A program made the translations under genes and the position numbers. The notes beneath the pieces were generated by a model that saw nothing but the letters and a program-made list of their open reading frames with translations, ran no database searches and was not told where the DNA came from. Positions 20,445 through 30,905 of a stretch of DNA of 64,000 bases are shown piece by piece (position 1 is the first letter of the stretch; every line of letters begins with the position of its first letter). The stretch spans positions 992,001-1,056,000 of the forward strand of contig NW_018344194.1 in NCBI RefSeq assembly GCF_002099425.1, in the 5' to 3' direction. Source of the DNA: Phascolarctos cinereus. Its lineage: Eukaryota; Chordata; Mammalia; Diprotodontia; Phascolarctidae.

Positions 20445-20560
20445 AGATCAAGAGTGGGAAGACACCTCAGAGGCCCACTAGACCATTTTACAAATGAGCA
20501 GACTGAGGGCAGAGTGGCTTGCCCAAGCTTTCAGTAGCAGAGGCAAGATTCGACCTCATT
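20445..20560 (-). mobile_element. MIR-type SINE fragment, minus strand
   Basis: CATTTTACAAATGAGCAGAC, TGAGGGCAGAGTGGCTTGCC and CAGTAGCAGAGGCAAGATTC. Confidence 0.7.
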
Positions 20561-20561
20561 T

Positions 20562-20960
20562 CAAAAGAGCCTACTATGTGTCAGCAGCTGTGCTGGGCAC
20601 TGGGGATACAGAGATAAAAACAAAGCCAGCCCTGCCTGTAAGAAGTTTTCATCCTCCTTAGGTGCTTCCCACCCTGCCTGCAATGATTGCCATATGTGTA
20701 CAAAGTAAATGCAAACCATATTCCAAGAAAAGACAAATTAGTTTCTGAGCAGAAGTGGGCTGTGGGGATTGGAATGGGCTTCACACAAGGAGGTGCTTGA
20801 GTAGAGTCTGGGATGCAATGAAGGCATCCAAGAGGTGGAGGTGAGAAGGAAGATTATTCTAGGCCTGGGGGACTGCTCAGGTAAAATCACAAAGCCAAGA
20901 AATGCTTGCAGGGGAGGGATGGGGTGGGGCTTCCTAGCTGGGCAGATTCTTTATGGACTC
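20562..20960 (-). mobile_element. L2 LINE 3' end, minus strand
   Basis: GAGCCTACTATGTGTCAGCA, TGTGCTGGGCACTGGGGATA, GAGGTGAGAAGGAAGATTAT and TAGGCCTGGGGGACTGCTCA reproduce antisense L2. Confidence 0.75.
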
Positions 20961-20964
20961 TAGA

Positions 20965-22035
20965 CCCTTATTGCTTTCTGTTCATTTAGTCACTGAGCAT
21001 AAAAATGATGGCTCATTATTTAATTAATATCATTAATCCTACCTAGAATTTTTTTCCATTGGTCTAAGGTGCCTGCGTTGGCCCTAAGCCAGTTAAGTGT
21101 TTTGTCCTTGTAAGTCAGGCAAGTGGCAAGAAAAACCATCCCTACTATGCAGATGTGGAAAAGTATTTGGGCCAGTATCCTGTTTGAGCACACCCCTCTA
21201 GTTCTTTGAGCCGATCCTCCATGTTGGGCTCTGCTTATTTTCCAATGGCCAATCTGAGAGGCGTGTGGTAAGTAGGGAAGCTCAGCTAGCTCCCTCTCCC
21301 CCGCCCCCTGCACGTGTGTTCTTTTATATGTCCAATGGGAACACATCTCATTATTTTCCCTCTCAATTTAATTAATTCACATTCAGTAATGAACCTTGAA
21401 ATTTCAATTAAGCACATCATTACCAGTGAGCACAGAACCAATGGTAGCTGGCAACTTTTTACTTTTGAGGGTCTTCTAGGCCAGAAGATTTCCTGTCTGA
21501 TGGCTAGAAATTTGTATCTTAGATGCTGACACCCCTCTCTATGGCTTTGGCAGGGCTAGTGACCCCTCCAATGCTTTCAAGGAGGGACAGGGAATGTTGA
21601 TGGGAGCTTTCTTTATATTGCACTTCTGGGATGGCCTCCCTTGGAATGGTGCCCACCGAGACATCCTACTCAAAAGTCTCCTCTTTCCCTTGTCAAGAAA
21701 CTCTTCATGTAGGTTGTCCTATTGTCTGATAGCGTGAGGAGTTGGGAATTTATGGTTGATCCCAATGGGCAATGTCAAGGTTAGCCTTCTCACAGGGAAT
21801 TTTGTGACTCTGCCAAAGAGGGCTGGATGACCCCACAGAAGAGCTCAAGTAAGTTTCCAAAGTAAGGATGGTTTCCAGAAGGCATGAAGCCAAGGAGGAT
21901 GTCCCCCAAATCTACTCAGGCTGCCTGACCTGAAGATTTTCCCTAAGACAATGAGCTCATGTGCTCTGGTCAGAGTCTCAGGGAAACTGAAGGTGAGCAG
22001 TCAATGATGACGACGATGATGATGATGATGATGAT
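20965..22035. other. Non-coding stretch with homeodomain-rich AT island
   Basis: Segment 21325-21460 is unique-looking and AT-rich with several ATTAATT/TAATTAA cores (TTTAATTAATTCACATTCAG). A (GAT)n run sits at 22004-22035. No gene is seen. Confidence 0.45.
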
Positions 22036-22039
22036 ACTC

Positions 22040-22205
22040 AAAAGAGAAACAAGATCTTGTTCAAATCCTGCCTCTGATAGTTCCTACCCATATGACTTTG
22101 GGCAAATCATTTAATGTCTCTGGGACCCAATTTCCTCATCTGTGAAATGAAGGATTAGACCACATGGTATTTAAGGTCCCTTCCAACTATAGAGTCATAA
22201 ACCAT
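22040..22205 (+). mobile_element. SINE with L3-like tail, plus strand
   Basis: TTCAAATCCTGCCTCTGATA, GACTTTGGGCAAATCATTTA, CTCATCTGTGAAATGAAGGA, TTAAGGTCCCTTCCAACTAT and an AGAGTCATAAACC end. Confidence 0.75.
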
Positions 22206-22359
22206 TGATATCATGGCTGTCCTCAAAGAACCCAGTGAAAGCTGGCCCCTACAACATCTGGCTCCTGGTGGCCTCTGCTTGGACACCTCATTATCCACTA
22301 AGGCCACCTTTTTGCTATATTGAGATCAGGTCTTACTCCCTACATCTTTTTGAAGGGTC

Positions 22360-22475
22360 AATTCTTGGTTCTATTACCCATGAGACCTTGAGCTTCTCTG
22401 TAAAATAAGGGGCTTGGACTAGGAGACTTCTAATGTTCTTTCTAGCTTTAAATGAATGGTTCTGCGATCTTATGT
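22360..22475 (+). mobile_element. SINE 3' half with L3-like tail, plus strand
   Basis: GAGCTTCTCTGTAAAATAAG, GGGCTTGGACTAGGAGACTT and CTAGCTTTAAATGAATGG. The tRNA-like head is missing. Confidence 0.6.
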
Positions 22476-22712
22476 AAGGCCTTCCTGATCTCCTCCTCCT
22501 CCCCCACTGGCTCCCAGCCATCTCTTCCCACCATACTGAACTTAGTGATCATTTTTAATATGTTCTGTACCTATCTGGGTCATTGTTGTACCACTCCTTC
22601 CCCCAGCCCTGGTAGTATATAAGATCCTTAAAGGCAGAGACGGCTTCTTTGCCCTTGTAGACCCAGGGCCTGGCACATAGTAGGTGCTTCATAACGGCTC
22701 CCTGACAGAATT
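22476..22712 (+). mobile_element. L2 LINE 3' end, plus strand
   Basis: GGCCTTCCTGATCTCCTCC, TCCTTAAAGGCAGAGACGGC, CCAGGGCCTGGCACATAGTA and GGTGCTTCATAACGG give the L2 3' order to the tail. Confidence 0.8.
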
Positions 22713-22714
22713 AG

Positions 22715-22975
22715 GAAGAGTGGACCTAGATAAACAAAGGAGAGGAAAGGGGAAGTGGAGGCCCCTTCCCTGGGCCGGGAGGGCTTGAACCTTCCCTTGT
22801 TCAGGTTATTTTATTATTACTGTTGTGGATTGTGGCAAACAAAGCTCCCGGAGCTGTTTCTCCTGCAGACAATGACCAAAGAATACTGAGGCTGGAAGAG
22901 GAACATTGCACAGGTGCTGTGGTTTCCTTTGAAATAAATCTTTTACAATAATAAGATGCCAAAGAAAAGCTGCAA
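22715..22975. other. Non-coding spacer
   Basis: Unique-looking sequence. No gene or repeat recognised. Confidence 0.4.
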
Positions 22976-22978
22976 AAG

Positions 22979-23234
22979 TTTCCTCCCTCCCTTCCTTCCT
23001 TTCTTTCTCCCTCCTTCCTTCCTTTTTTCCTCCATCCTCTCTTCTTCTTCTTCTTCTTCTTCTTCTTCTTCTTCTTCTTCTTCTTCTTTTCTTCTTCTTC
23101 TTCTTCTGCTTCTTCTGCTTCTTCTCCTTCTCCTCCTCCTCCTTCTCCTATTTCTCCTCCTCCTTCTCCTCTCTTTCTCCTCCCTCTCTGTTTCCCTTCC
23201 TTTCTCTCCTCCCCCATCTCCTCCTCTCCCTCCA
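22979..23234. repeat. Pyrimidine tract with (CTT)n
   Basis: The plus strand is almost pure C/T for about 250 bases. A near-perfect (CTT)n run lies at 23041-23110, flanked by CCTT and CTCC variants. The poly-Glu/Lys and poly-Ser/Leu frames are translations of this repeat, not genes. Confidence 0.95.
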
Positions 23235-23249
23235 TAACAAAATATGTCA

Positions 23250-23680
23250 TCTTCAGTGTGGGGACAATAAGGTCTGCTCAGGTCTGTGTCCTGTCAAAGG
23301 ATCAGAATCTTGGGGCAAGGGATAAGGACATGAAGGAAGAGATATCAGTGCTTTTAACCACCTAGCACAGCCTGCTCTGCTTGGCTTGGGGCAGCTGCAG
23401 GACTGAGCCTGGGTAATGTCCACATTATCCAACCTGACAGGAGCTCGGTCAGTCATGTCCTTCCCTGCCCCAGCCAGGCTTCAAATGCTGTTTTCACAGA
23501 AGGATTCCCTGACCTCCCTCAGACCCCGGATTCCTTCCTGGCACTCTAGAGATGCTTAGGCTCTCTAAGTAAATATCCCCATGTAGACTATTAACTTAGG
23601 TGCCTGGAAAACACTTCAGGGACAAAGGGAGGGATGTGTGGTTTCTTTGGGAAAAGCTCACAGATACATGGCCCAGCACA
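23250..23680. other. Non-coding stretch with weak L2 remnant
   Basis: AAGGATTCCCTGACCTCCCT near 23503 may be a decayed L2 3' block on the plus strand. The rest is unassigned. Confidence 0.35.
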
Positions 23681-23684
23681 GTGC

Positions 23685-23830
23685 ATGGGCAAGGGCCTAG
23701 AGAGCCATGGCCCAAGCTGTGACCTCAAGTCTAAGAGACCTGGATTCGAATATCTGTTCCATTCCCTGCAGTCTGGAGGGCTGAAGGAAACTTCTCTACC
23801 TATCTGGGTCTCAATTTCCTCATTTTACAG
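23685..23830 (+). mobile_element. MIR-type SINE, plus strand
   Basis: AAGAGACCTGGATTCGAATA (B-box area) and CTGGGTCTCAATTTCCTCAT. It runs straight into an antisense SINE at about 23818. Confidence 0.65.
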
Positions 23831-23925
23831 ATGAGAAAACTGTGGTTCAGAAAGAAAGGTACTTTGTCCAAACTCACACAGGTCATCAGTGGCAGAGGTG
23901 AGATGTGAACCCATGTCAAAAGAGC
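23818..23925 (-). mobile_element. MIR-type SINE, minus strand
   Basis: TCATTTTACAGATGAGAAAA, CTTTGTCCAAACTCACACAG and GAGGTGAGATGTGAACCCAT. Confidence 0.7.
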
Positions 23926-24010
23926 CTACTATGTATTGGACATTGTGCTAGTCACTGGAGATATAGAGACTGAAAAAGCTTATATGGAGCTTTCAGTCCA
24001 CTCATACCTC
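23926..24010 (-). mobile_element. L2 LINE 3' tail, minus strand
   Basis: GAGCCTACTATGTATTGGAC, TGTGCTAGTCACTGGAGATA and ATGGAGCTTTCAGTCCACTC. Confidence 0.65.
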
Positions 24011-24755
24011 CAGATCCTTTTCTAATAAACACACATTGCCTCCCTCATGCTAAACGTGGAAAGTATATAGATTATATGGTATGCCAACAGTCTGAATGTG
24101 GTTTTAAGCTAACTGCACTCAGCCTTTTGGGACACCCTGTATAGAATTAATAACATAATATATGAGACAAGATGATATATGGCATAATATCCCATACAAA
24201 ACAAAATTATGTTTGTCCTATAGAATCTATAGGAATAATAATAATGGCGTGCTATAACACAATGACGCCCTGTTGAGTTTTGTCATGTGTGATCCAGCCC
24301 AGGTTCTCCTGTTGGGTTCTTTGAGGATCATGGGGTGGTCTTCTCCAGGGATAGCATTCCTACTTGGGCTCTTTTGTCCATTAGAGAAGCATAACCATTC
24401 ATCCACCCCTTTATCAAAGGGGCCTGCTTAGAATTGCATTCTAGGTCCATGGACCCAAAATCTGTGCAGGCCTTGGGCCTCCTTCTGTAAGTCTGATATG
24501 TTGGATTTTGAGTGGTCTTTGGAGACGTAATCAAAATGGTCCTTTCAGGCAGCAAGGACATAAATGAAGGCCCAGAGAAGGGGAGAGGCCAAAGCAAAGC
24601 CACAAGTCAGTCGGGGAGGGTTGGAACTAACATTTAATGTGTCTGGATTTTAAATAAAATGGGCTAAGCTGCTTCTCTGGAAGGTGTCTTTTCTTTTGTT
24701 TGGTTTGGAGGATATGATGGAGTAGGTAGGCATGGAAAAGATGAGAGATCTTAGG
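24011..24755. other. Non-coding stretch, partly AT-rich
   Basis: Segment 24060-24260 is AT-rich with many ATA/TAT steps. The rest is unassigned. No gene. Confidence 0.4.
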
Positions 24756-24756
24756 G

Positions 24757-24829
24757 GTGGGGGGGAGAGAAGGGAGGAGAGAGGGGGAGTAGAGAGGGAG
24801 GAGGGAGGGGAGAGCAGGGAGAGAGAGAG

Positions 24830-24909
<80 letters not shown>
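24757..24909. repeat. Purine tract with (AG)n
   Basis: A G/A-only block leads into a pure (AG)n of about 37 units at 24835-24909. Any Arg-Glu or Ser-Leu frame here is repeat translation. Confidence 0.95.
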
Positions 24910-24912
<3 letters not shown>

Positions 24913-25116
24913 ATGGAGAGAAGAAGCATGTGGAAAGGACAGGTGGTACATGCGTTACTAGGGTACATTCTCATGGGAAGGACTTTTGGAGGATAACACC
25001 TGTTTCAACAATTGCTTTTAATTAGCTTTTCCTTTCCGAATATGATTTCTTTCCTCTCCTTCTTTCCCTGGGATAATCCAGGGACCAAAGAACAAAGATG
25101 GGAATGGGGAGTGAAG

Positions 25117-25247
25117 GTGTCAGAAGGTAGATTGAAAAAGGGGAGGGGAAAGAAAGAGAGAGGAAGGGGAAAGGGAGAAAGAGAAGAGAGAGAGATTGAG
25201 AGAGAGGGAGAGAGAGGGGAAGAGGGGAAAAAGAGAGGGGGAGGAAG

Positions 25248-25309
<62 letters not shown>

Positions 25310-25334
25310 GAGGGGAAAAAGAGAGGGGAGGAAG

Positions 25335-25409
<75 letters not shown>

Positions 25410-25510
25410 AAGCAGAGGGGAGAGAGGGAGACAGAGAGAGAGAGAGAAGTAGAGAGGAAGACAGGGAAGGGGGAGAGAGAAGAAGAGAGAGACAGACGGG
25501 AAAGAGAGAA
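25117..25510. repeat. Long purine tract with duplicated GA blocks
   Basis: About 390 bases of almost pure purine. The motif GAAGAGGGGAAAAAGAGAGG at 25219 recurs at 25307, followed by a similar GAAGAAGAGAGAGAGAAAGA and (GA)n both times. So an internal unit of about 88 bases is duplicated. Confidence 0.93.
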
Positions 25511-25599
25511 TATTACTCCAACATCTCAGCAGCAATGACTCAAGAGTCAGGAATACTTCTCTTCTTTGGCTGCCCCATTGCTGATTTTTCTGACCACAT

Positions 25600-26040
25600 C
25601 ATCAGAGAATTTCAGGGCTGGAAGGGATCTCATCAGCCATTTAATCCCATTCATACTTCTATAAGAATCCCCCCCAACATCATAGCCCACAATCAGTCAT
25701 CAACCTTCTTGAAGACTTCCGGGAAGGGGGAGCCCCCACCAGAGACAACCCTTTCCACTTTGGGACAGTTCCAATTGCCAGGGAATTTTCCCTGACTTGG
25801 GCCCAAATCTGCCTCTCTAAAACTCCCTCCCCCACCCAGTCCCTCCTGGTTCTGTCCTTAAGTGTCAAGCAGAAGAAGCTGAATCCCTCTTTCACATAAC
25901 AAGCTTCTCAAGAGTTAAGGCTACTCTTGTATCCCTCATCATCTTCGGTCTTTTCCAGGCTAAATATCCTCCTTTCCTTCAATAGATCCTCATAGGATCT
26001 GAACTCAAGGTCACTCTCCTTTGGACACTCTAACCAGCGA
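25600..26040 (-). mobile_element. L3/CR1 LINE 3' end, minus strand
   Basis: Antisense CR1/L3 blocks in full order: ATTTCAGGGCTGGAAGGGAT, ATCAACCTTCTTGAAGACTT, CTTTCCACTTTGGGACAGTT, CCAATTGCCAGGGAATTTTC, AGGCTAAATATCCTCCTTTC, AATAGATCCTCATAGGATCT and TCACTCTCCTTTGGACACTC. One of the best preserved L3 copies here. Confidence 0.88.
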
Positions 26041-26044
26041 GTCA

Positions 26045-26455
26045 CCTCCTGGAGCCACTGGACCCAATTGGAAGCTGAGAACAAGAAGAAGCATTCCAGT
26101 TCACAGGTTCAACAGTTAAACCCATTAGGAGCCTCTGCTGGCCCACGCCCAGAGTTAGACTATGGCCACAACCATGCCGAGCATCTCACTGAGGGGCCTT
26201 CTGAAGCAAGCCTGCAAAGCCGGCAATGAGTCACTCCTTTTGGTTTCTCCATTTAGCATTGGGTGAATTTCCTAATTCCTCCAGTGTCTCATTCTCACTT
26301 GGATCAAAGCAGGTTATTAATAGAGACTCACTTCAGCCCCTCTTCCCTTGGGTTGGCCTCACAGCCCGAGCAGGGAAGAACTGGCTGGGTGAGAGGAGAG
26401 GAAATATCAGGCCCAGGGATGTTTCCTTGGGCTGAGGCAAAGTCATGAGTTTAGT
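26045..26455. other. Non-coding spacer
   Basis: Unique-looking. No gene. The frames at 26226 and 26263 are chance. Confidence 0.4.
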
Positions 26456-26458
26456 CTT

Positions 26459-26540
26459 AAATTTTCTTTCTTTCTCTTCCTTCTTTCTTATCTTCTTTTC
26501 TTTCTTCTTTCCCTCCTCCTTCCTTCCTTTCTTTCTTTCT

Positions 26541-26580
<40 letters not shown>

Positions 26581-26594
26581 TTCTTTCTTTCTTT

Positions 26595-26626
<32 letters not shown>

Positions 26627-26627
26627 T

Positions 26628-26658
<31 letters not shown>

Positions 26659-26708
26659 CTTCCTCCTTTCCTTCCTTTCTTCTTTCCTTGCTTCCTTCCT
26701 TTCTTTCT

Positions 26709-26755
<47 letters not shown>

Positions 26756-26868
26756 CTTTCTATTCCTCCTTTCCTTCCTTTCTTCTTTCCTTTCTTTCTT
26801 TCTTTCTCTTCCTCCTTTCCTTCCTTTCTTCTTTCCTTGCTTCCTTCCTTCCTTCTTTGCTTTCTTTT
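26459..26868. repeat. Pyrimidine tract with (TTTC)n
   Basis: About 400 bases of plus-strand C/T, mainly TTTC tetramers, with repeated CTTCCTCCTTTCCTTCCTTT spacers at about 26658, 26763 and 26808. A short (GATA)n follows at 26870-26887. Long poly-Lys or poly-Ser/Phe frames are artefacts. Confidence 0.95.
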
Positions 26869-26969
26869 TATAGATAGATAGATAGATTAATGGATAGACA
26901 GTAGGGAGCTCCCAATGAGGAAGCACACTGCACCAATGCAGATGAACCATCTACTCTACAATTGATGGT

Positions 26970-27095
26970 CTTTGTGAGGCACCTAGGGTACTGAGAGGTT
27001 AAAGACCTGGCCTAGGGTCATTTGGCCAATCTATCCAAAGTGAAAATTGAACCCACTGGAGGCTGTTTCTCTACCCACTATGGCCACATGACTTC
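26970..27095 (-). mobile_element. tRNA-derived SINE, minus strand
   Basis: GAGGCACCTAGGGTACTGAG, GGCCTAGGGTCATTTGGCC, GAAAATTGAACCCACTGGAG and CTACCCACTATGGCCACAT are the antisense head and core. Confidence 0.65.
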
Positions 27096-27755
27096 TCTGC
27101 CATCATGAATACTGGAGAATTACGTGGCCTTTCTTTCCGTCTGTGACCTTCATGAGATTTATCTCCAGTAGCATCATCCAGTATTTCTCTGTGCTTAAAG
27201 ATGCTGGCAGCAGCTGGTGGGCTCAGGTTGTTTTTGTCCACCTTTGTGTGGTCCAGAAAATGTGCCCTATTCGGTTACCCGTCAACAAAGTCTAGCTGTT
27301 ATTATATTGTGGAATGAGTGAGGGGACAGTTCCTGAAAAGTAGGCTCTTCTGTCTACCTCTATCCAGATCATCACTCTCTCTGGTGGGCAGGGGTGGCTT
27401 CCAATTACATACCTGGTAATTGATGGATCACATTGAATACAAAGAATGAAGTAAAACAAATGGAAAAAGTGAAACTGTGTGCCTCAAATGGGCTTACAAT
27501 TGGTCTGGGGGTGGAGGTTGGGTTAGGACATGCATGGGTATGAACACAAGGTAATGGGGAGGGTGTCAAACAGGCAGGTGGTGCTCAGGCTAAGGTTGGC
27601 ATGGAGCAGATATAAGCAGGGAAGGACCTTCAGGTCTGGGGAATAACCAGAGTGAAGACACCGATCCTGCTCTGTAACTGGGAGATAAATCTCACGGATA
27701 AATTCAACAGTTGCCCAAGCCCTTAGGTGTAGTCACTGCACCTTGATTCTGCCCA
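27096..27755. other. Non-coding stretch, weak L2 remnant
   Basis: AAATGGGCTTACAATTGGTC near 27487 resembles antisense L2, but too weakly to bound. The rest is unassigned. No gene. Confidence 0.35.
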
Positions 27756-27759
27756 CAGA

Positions 27760-27865
27760 CTTTCCATCTTAGAATGCATGCTCTTGGAGGACAAGCCCTG
27801 CCTTCCCTTTCATATTTGCATTCTCACTTCTTAGAACATAGTAAGAACTTAATGAATGCACCTAT
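27760..27865 (+). mobile_element. L2 LINE 3' tail, plus strand
   Basis: GAATGCATGCTCTTGGAGGA, CTTAGAACATAGTAAGAACT and TAATGAATGCACC. It grades into the ATTC repeat below. Confidence 0.65.
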
Positions 27866-27917
27866 TCACTCACTCACTCATTCATTCATTCATTCACTCA
27901 CTCATTCATTCATTCAA
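27866..27917. repeat. (ATTC/ACTC)n tetramer repeat
   Basis: CATTCACTCACTCACTCATT and related units directly downstream of an L2 tail. Confidence 0.9.
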
Positions 27918-27959
27918 AATTCCCGTAAAATTTCAGCTCTGCCAGTACATTCTCCAGAT

Positions 27960-28150
27960 CCCCCTAGCCATACATGCCCTTGCTCCCAAAATTACCTTTT
28001 CTTGAATCTATATAGGTTGCTTCTGTATAGGTGGCCTCCCCCAATAGAATGTAAGGTCCTTAAGGGAAGGAGTTATTTCACTTTTTATTTGTATCCCCAG
28101 TGCCTAGAACATAGTGGGAACTTAACAAATGCTTGTTGACTTATCCATTG
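27960..28150 (+). mobile_element. L2 LINE 3' end, plus strand
   Basis: AATAGAATGTAAGGTCCTTA, TTTGTATCCCCAGTGCCTAG, AACATAGTGGGAACTTAACA and AATGCTTGTTGAC. The tail is clear. Confidence 0.82.
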
Positions 28151-28895
28151 ACTCTTTAACAGGAAAGATTGCTGTCTTTGACATGGTTGAAAGTTTAAAA
28201 AAGCTGAAGGTAGAAGAGGGAGAAGTGTGTCATGTAATAATTTTATCTTTTTAGGTCCATGGAATAGTCTTGAAATCCACTTGACAGGGTCCCTCCATCA
28301 CAGGGCACCAGAGAAAGATAAGACACCAACCACACCCATATATGACGTGCAATGGGAGGGAGGTTAGATTGCGGGATGTCCAAGGTCCTTTAAGATGCCC
28401 AGATTCTAAGGCCTGGGATTTCACTGCTGCCTGGAACTCCTGAGTGAAGAAGCTCCCACAGGGGCAGGTTGACACTTTCTCAGCAATCCTCAGTCCTTAA
28501 GAGTTGTCTAGAGTACTGGGGGGAGGGGGTGGTAACCTGCCCACATGGCCCGTAGATGTCAGGGGCAGGATATGAACCCAGGACTTGAACTTTTTTCAGG
28601 TTTTGGCTCTTTGTGATGGAGTTCCCATCATAACTGACCATTGATCCACAGCACAAAATAGATTGACCCTAACAAGTTTGGTTCTTTTCTCCGCTATCAC
28701 TGCAAACAGCTCCTGTGGCATCTTCTTCTTGGTCCCCCCCAGGAGCCCAGATCTCATCCCATATACCCTTACTCATCTTTTGCCAACTCTTGTCCTTCTC
28801 ATAGAGATCCATCATAGGCAGTCCTCCCATCGGCCAATGGTCTCTCTGCATTTCATGGATGCCAATGCGGTCACTGGGAAATGTATGTGTTCCCC
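28151..28895. other. Non-coding stretch with one SINE fragment
   Basis: At about 28480-28590 a minus-strand SINE fragment is likely (AGGATATGAACCCAGGACTT). The rest, including 28600-28890, is unassigned. No gene. Confidence 0.4.
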
Positions 28896-28897
28896 CT

Positions 28898-29012
28898 CGC
28901 CCTCACTACATTGAAGAATCCCAGAATTTCAGAGTTGAGAGGGACTTCCAAAAACATCTAGTCCAACTCACACTGGAAAAAAGAATCTCCTCTGACATTC
29001 TAGACGGGTGGC
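28898..29012 (-). mobile_element. L3/CR1 LINE fragment, minus strand
   Basis: CCCAGAATTTCAGAGTTGAG, AGGGACTTCCAAAAACATCT and AGTCCAACTCACACTGG are the antisense 3' end of L3. Confidence 0.7.
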
Positions 29013-29144
29013 GTGCTGTCTGGCAAAAGGGAACTTGACCTGATTGCCTCCCCCCACTCCCCAGCCGACTGCACAGGACACTTGTCATCATCCATCCGCC
29101 AAGAACATGCTTGTTCTAAGATCCCCAATGGGAGGTGCTGGGAG

Positions 29145-29405
29145 AATCAGTCAATCAACCAGTGAGTGCTGATTCATCACTTACCATGTGCCAGGTGCTG
29201 GCGATACAAAGTCAAATGTGAAAATAGATCCTGTACTCAAAAACTTCCAGTCTAGCCAGGGGAAACAACACATGCCCCTGTAGGGACATATAAATAGACA
29301 CAAATAAATGCAAAGTTGTTTTGGATGAGAGAAAGCAGGATGGGTGGGGAGGGGTAAATCTGGGAAGGCCTCTTGGAGGAGGTGGTGCTTGGTATCCATT
29401 CAAAC
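29145..29405 (-). mobile_element. L2 LINE 3' end, minus strand
   Basis: TCACTTACCATGTGCCAGGT, GCTGGCGATACAAAGTCAAA, AACTTCCAGTCTAGCCAGGG and GGGAAGGCCTCTTGGAGGAG. Confidence 0.75.
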
Positions 29406-30515
29406 ATCTGCTAAGAACCCACCTCCTACCTTGGGAAGACCTGTCACAAAAATCAGCAGTGACCATTCCCTGTGTCCCTCCAGAGGGCAAAGGCCTTGGC
29501 AGTAGTGATGGTGCCTGAACGTCCCTTGCGACTTTCTCCACCAACCCCATTCAGGACTCTGTGTACGACCAGCTTCTGGTTAAGCATTGCTGCCTCATGG
29601 CCTCGCTCAGGATCTGAAGAGCAAGGCACTCCAATTCTCCTGCAGCTCCTCCTCAGGGATGCTAATTATGAGAAGGCTTCCTCTGCCTTCTCGGGAACGG
29701 CTTGGAGCGGCTCCTCTCGCCAGCGGCATTCAGAGACATCGATGGCCCTGCAGCAGGTGGCTGAGTACTTCAGGACTGGTGTGGAATGGGCAAAGGGGAC
29801 TTTGGCCTGAATACATGCCCACTCCTGACTGGCTCCAAACTGCATTAACCATCATCCCCCCATTACAGATACGCTTAGAAAGGCTCTCACTGGCTGATGG
29901 GGGCCACATGCTTCAGCGGAGAGCTATCTACACTGCCCCAGAGCAAAAGTTGGACAATTGACCCCAGCAGACTGAAGTTGCCCAAAGCCAACCCCTTTGG
30001 AGGGGAGATTCCAGATGTCCGCCTTTCTCTCTCTCCCAACCTGGATTAAAGAGCCCCTTTCTATAGTGATGTAAACTAATCACATTTTATCATTGGTCCT
30101 CTAGGATGCCATGCATACCTCTCCTGACCCAAGGAAAGTAGCAACAACAGAAATTCCGAATGCTCCTCTGCTCCAAAAAATAAAGGAAGGGGGGGATATT
30201 GCTTTGCTTGGTTCTCCAAAACTATTTGAAATAATCTTTAACACACTCCCTGTCCCAGCCAGATTGTCCTAAATCTATCATCCTCACTCCCCCCGCCAAC
30301 ATGGCATCTCTCTGCTACTGTGAGGTTTGCCACCCATGCTTGGAGTCTCAGAGCCCTTGGTCTCAAAGGATAGTCCTCTGCCTAAGACCTGGGTCCTACA
30401 GTCAGGCTAGGGGAGGACAATTCTTTGCCTGGGCTCAGATTTGTACAGGGATCCCCTTTCCATCCCTTCCAACTCTTGTTTTCTCCCAGTCTTTTTCACT
30501 CAGCCCTTAGTCCCC
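29406..30515. other. Non-coding stretch, unassigned
   Basis: Two overlapping plus frames (29472-29810 and 29587-29961) are open for 112 and 124 codons in a moderately GC-rich segment. I find no domain, no start context and no splice pair, so they are left uncalled. Confidence 0.4.
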
Positions 30516-30519
30516 TAGA

Positions 30520-30664
30520 AACACAATGGACTGGATGGATCTGGTGTGTCCAGGTCTTGGGAACATTGGGACCTTGAGTAAATTGCTTCTGTTTCTAGGA
30601 CTCAGGTTCATCATCATAAAATGAAGATGCCTCTAAGGTATCTTCCAGGTCTAGACCTGTGATG
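30520..30664 (+). mobile_element. SINE with L3-like tail, plus strand
   Basis: GGGACCTTGAGTAAATTGCT, TCATCATCATAAAATGAAGA, GTATCTTCCAGGTCTAGACC and a TGTGATGAC end. Confidence 0.65.
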
Positions 30665-30905
30665 ACATTAGCTGACATCTACAAAGTACTTTACGTGAAG
30701 CAGCTGATCAGAAGCTCTCAATAGCCTCAGGAGGTCAGTACCAGTGGCAACTTTCCTCTCATCTTGCAATTGAGGAAATAGAGACTCAGAAAATTGAAGT
30801 GACTTCCCCATAGTCACATCCCCAGTCAGGATGAGAAGTGGCATTTCAAACCCCGGTCTGCTCTGGCTGAGGGCCGCCATGCTCTCCATTACACCACACC
30901 ACCTT
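30665..30905 (-). mobile_element. MIR SINE, minus strand
   Basis: TACAAAGTACTTTACGTGAA, ATCTTGCAATTGAGGAAATA, TTGAAGTGACTTCCCCATAG and CATTTCAAACCCCGGTCTGC. It abuts the plus-strand SINE before it, tail to tail. Confidence 0.78.

Noticed and set aside
22801-23250. 149-codon Glu/Lys-rich minus frame
   Set aside because: It arises from the (CTT)n pyrimidine tract.
25005-25795. Arg-Glu and Ser-Leu frames of 146-199 codons
   Set aside because: They are purine-tract translations running into an L3 copy. No domain.
26333-26950. 205-codon Lys/Glu/Arg-rich minus frame
   Set aside because: It is the antisense of the (TTTC)n tract. There is no protein-like complexity.
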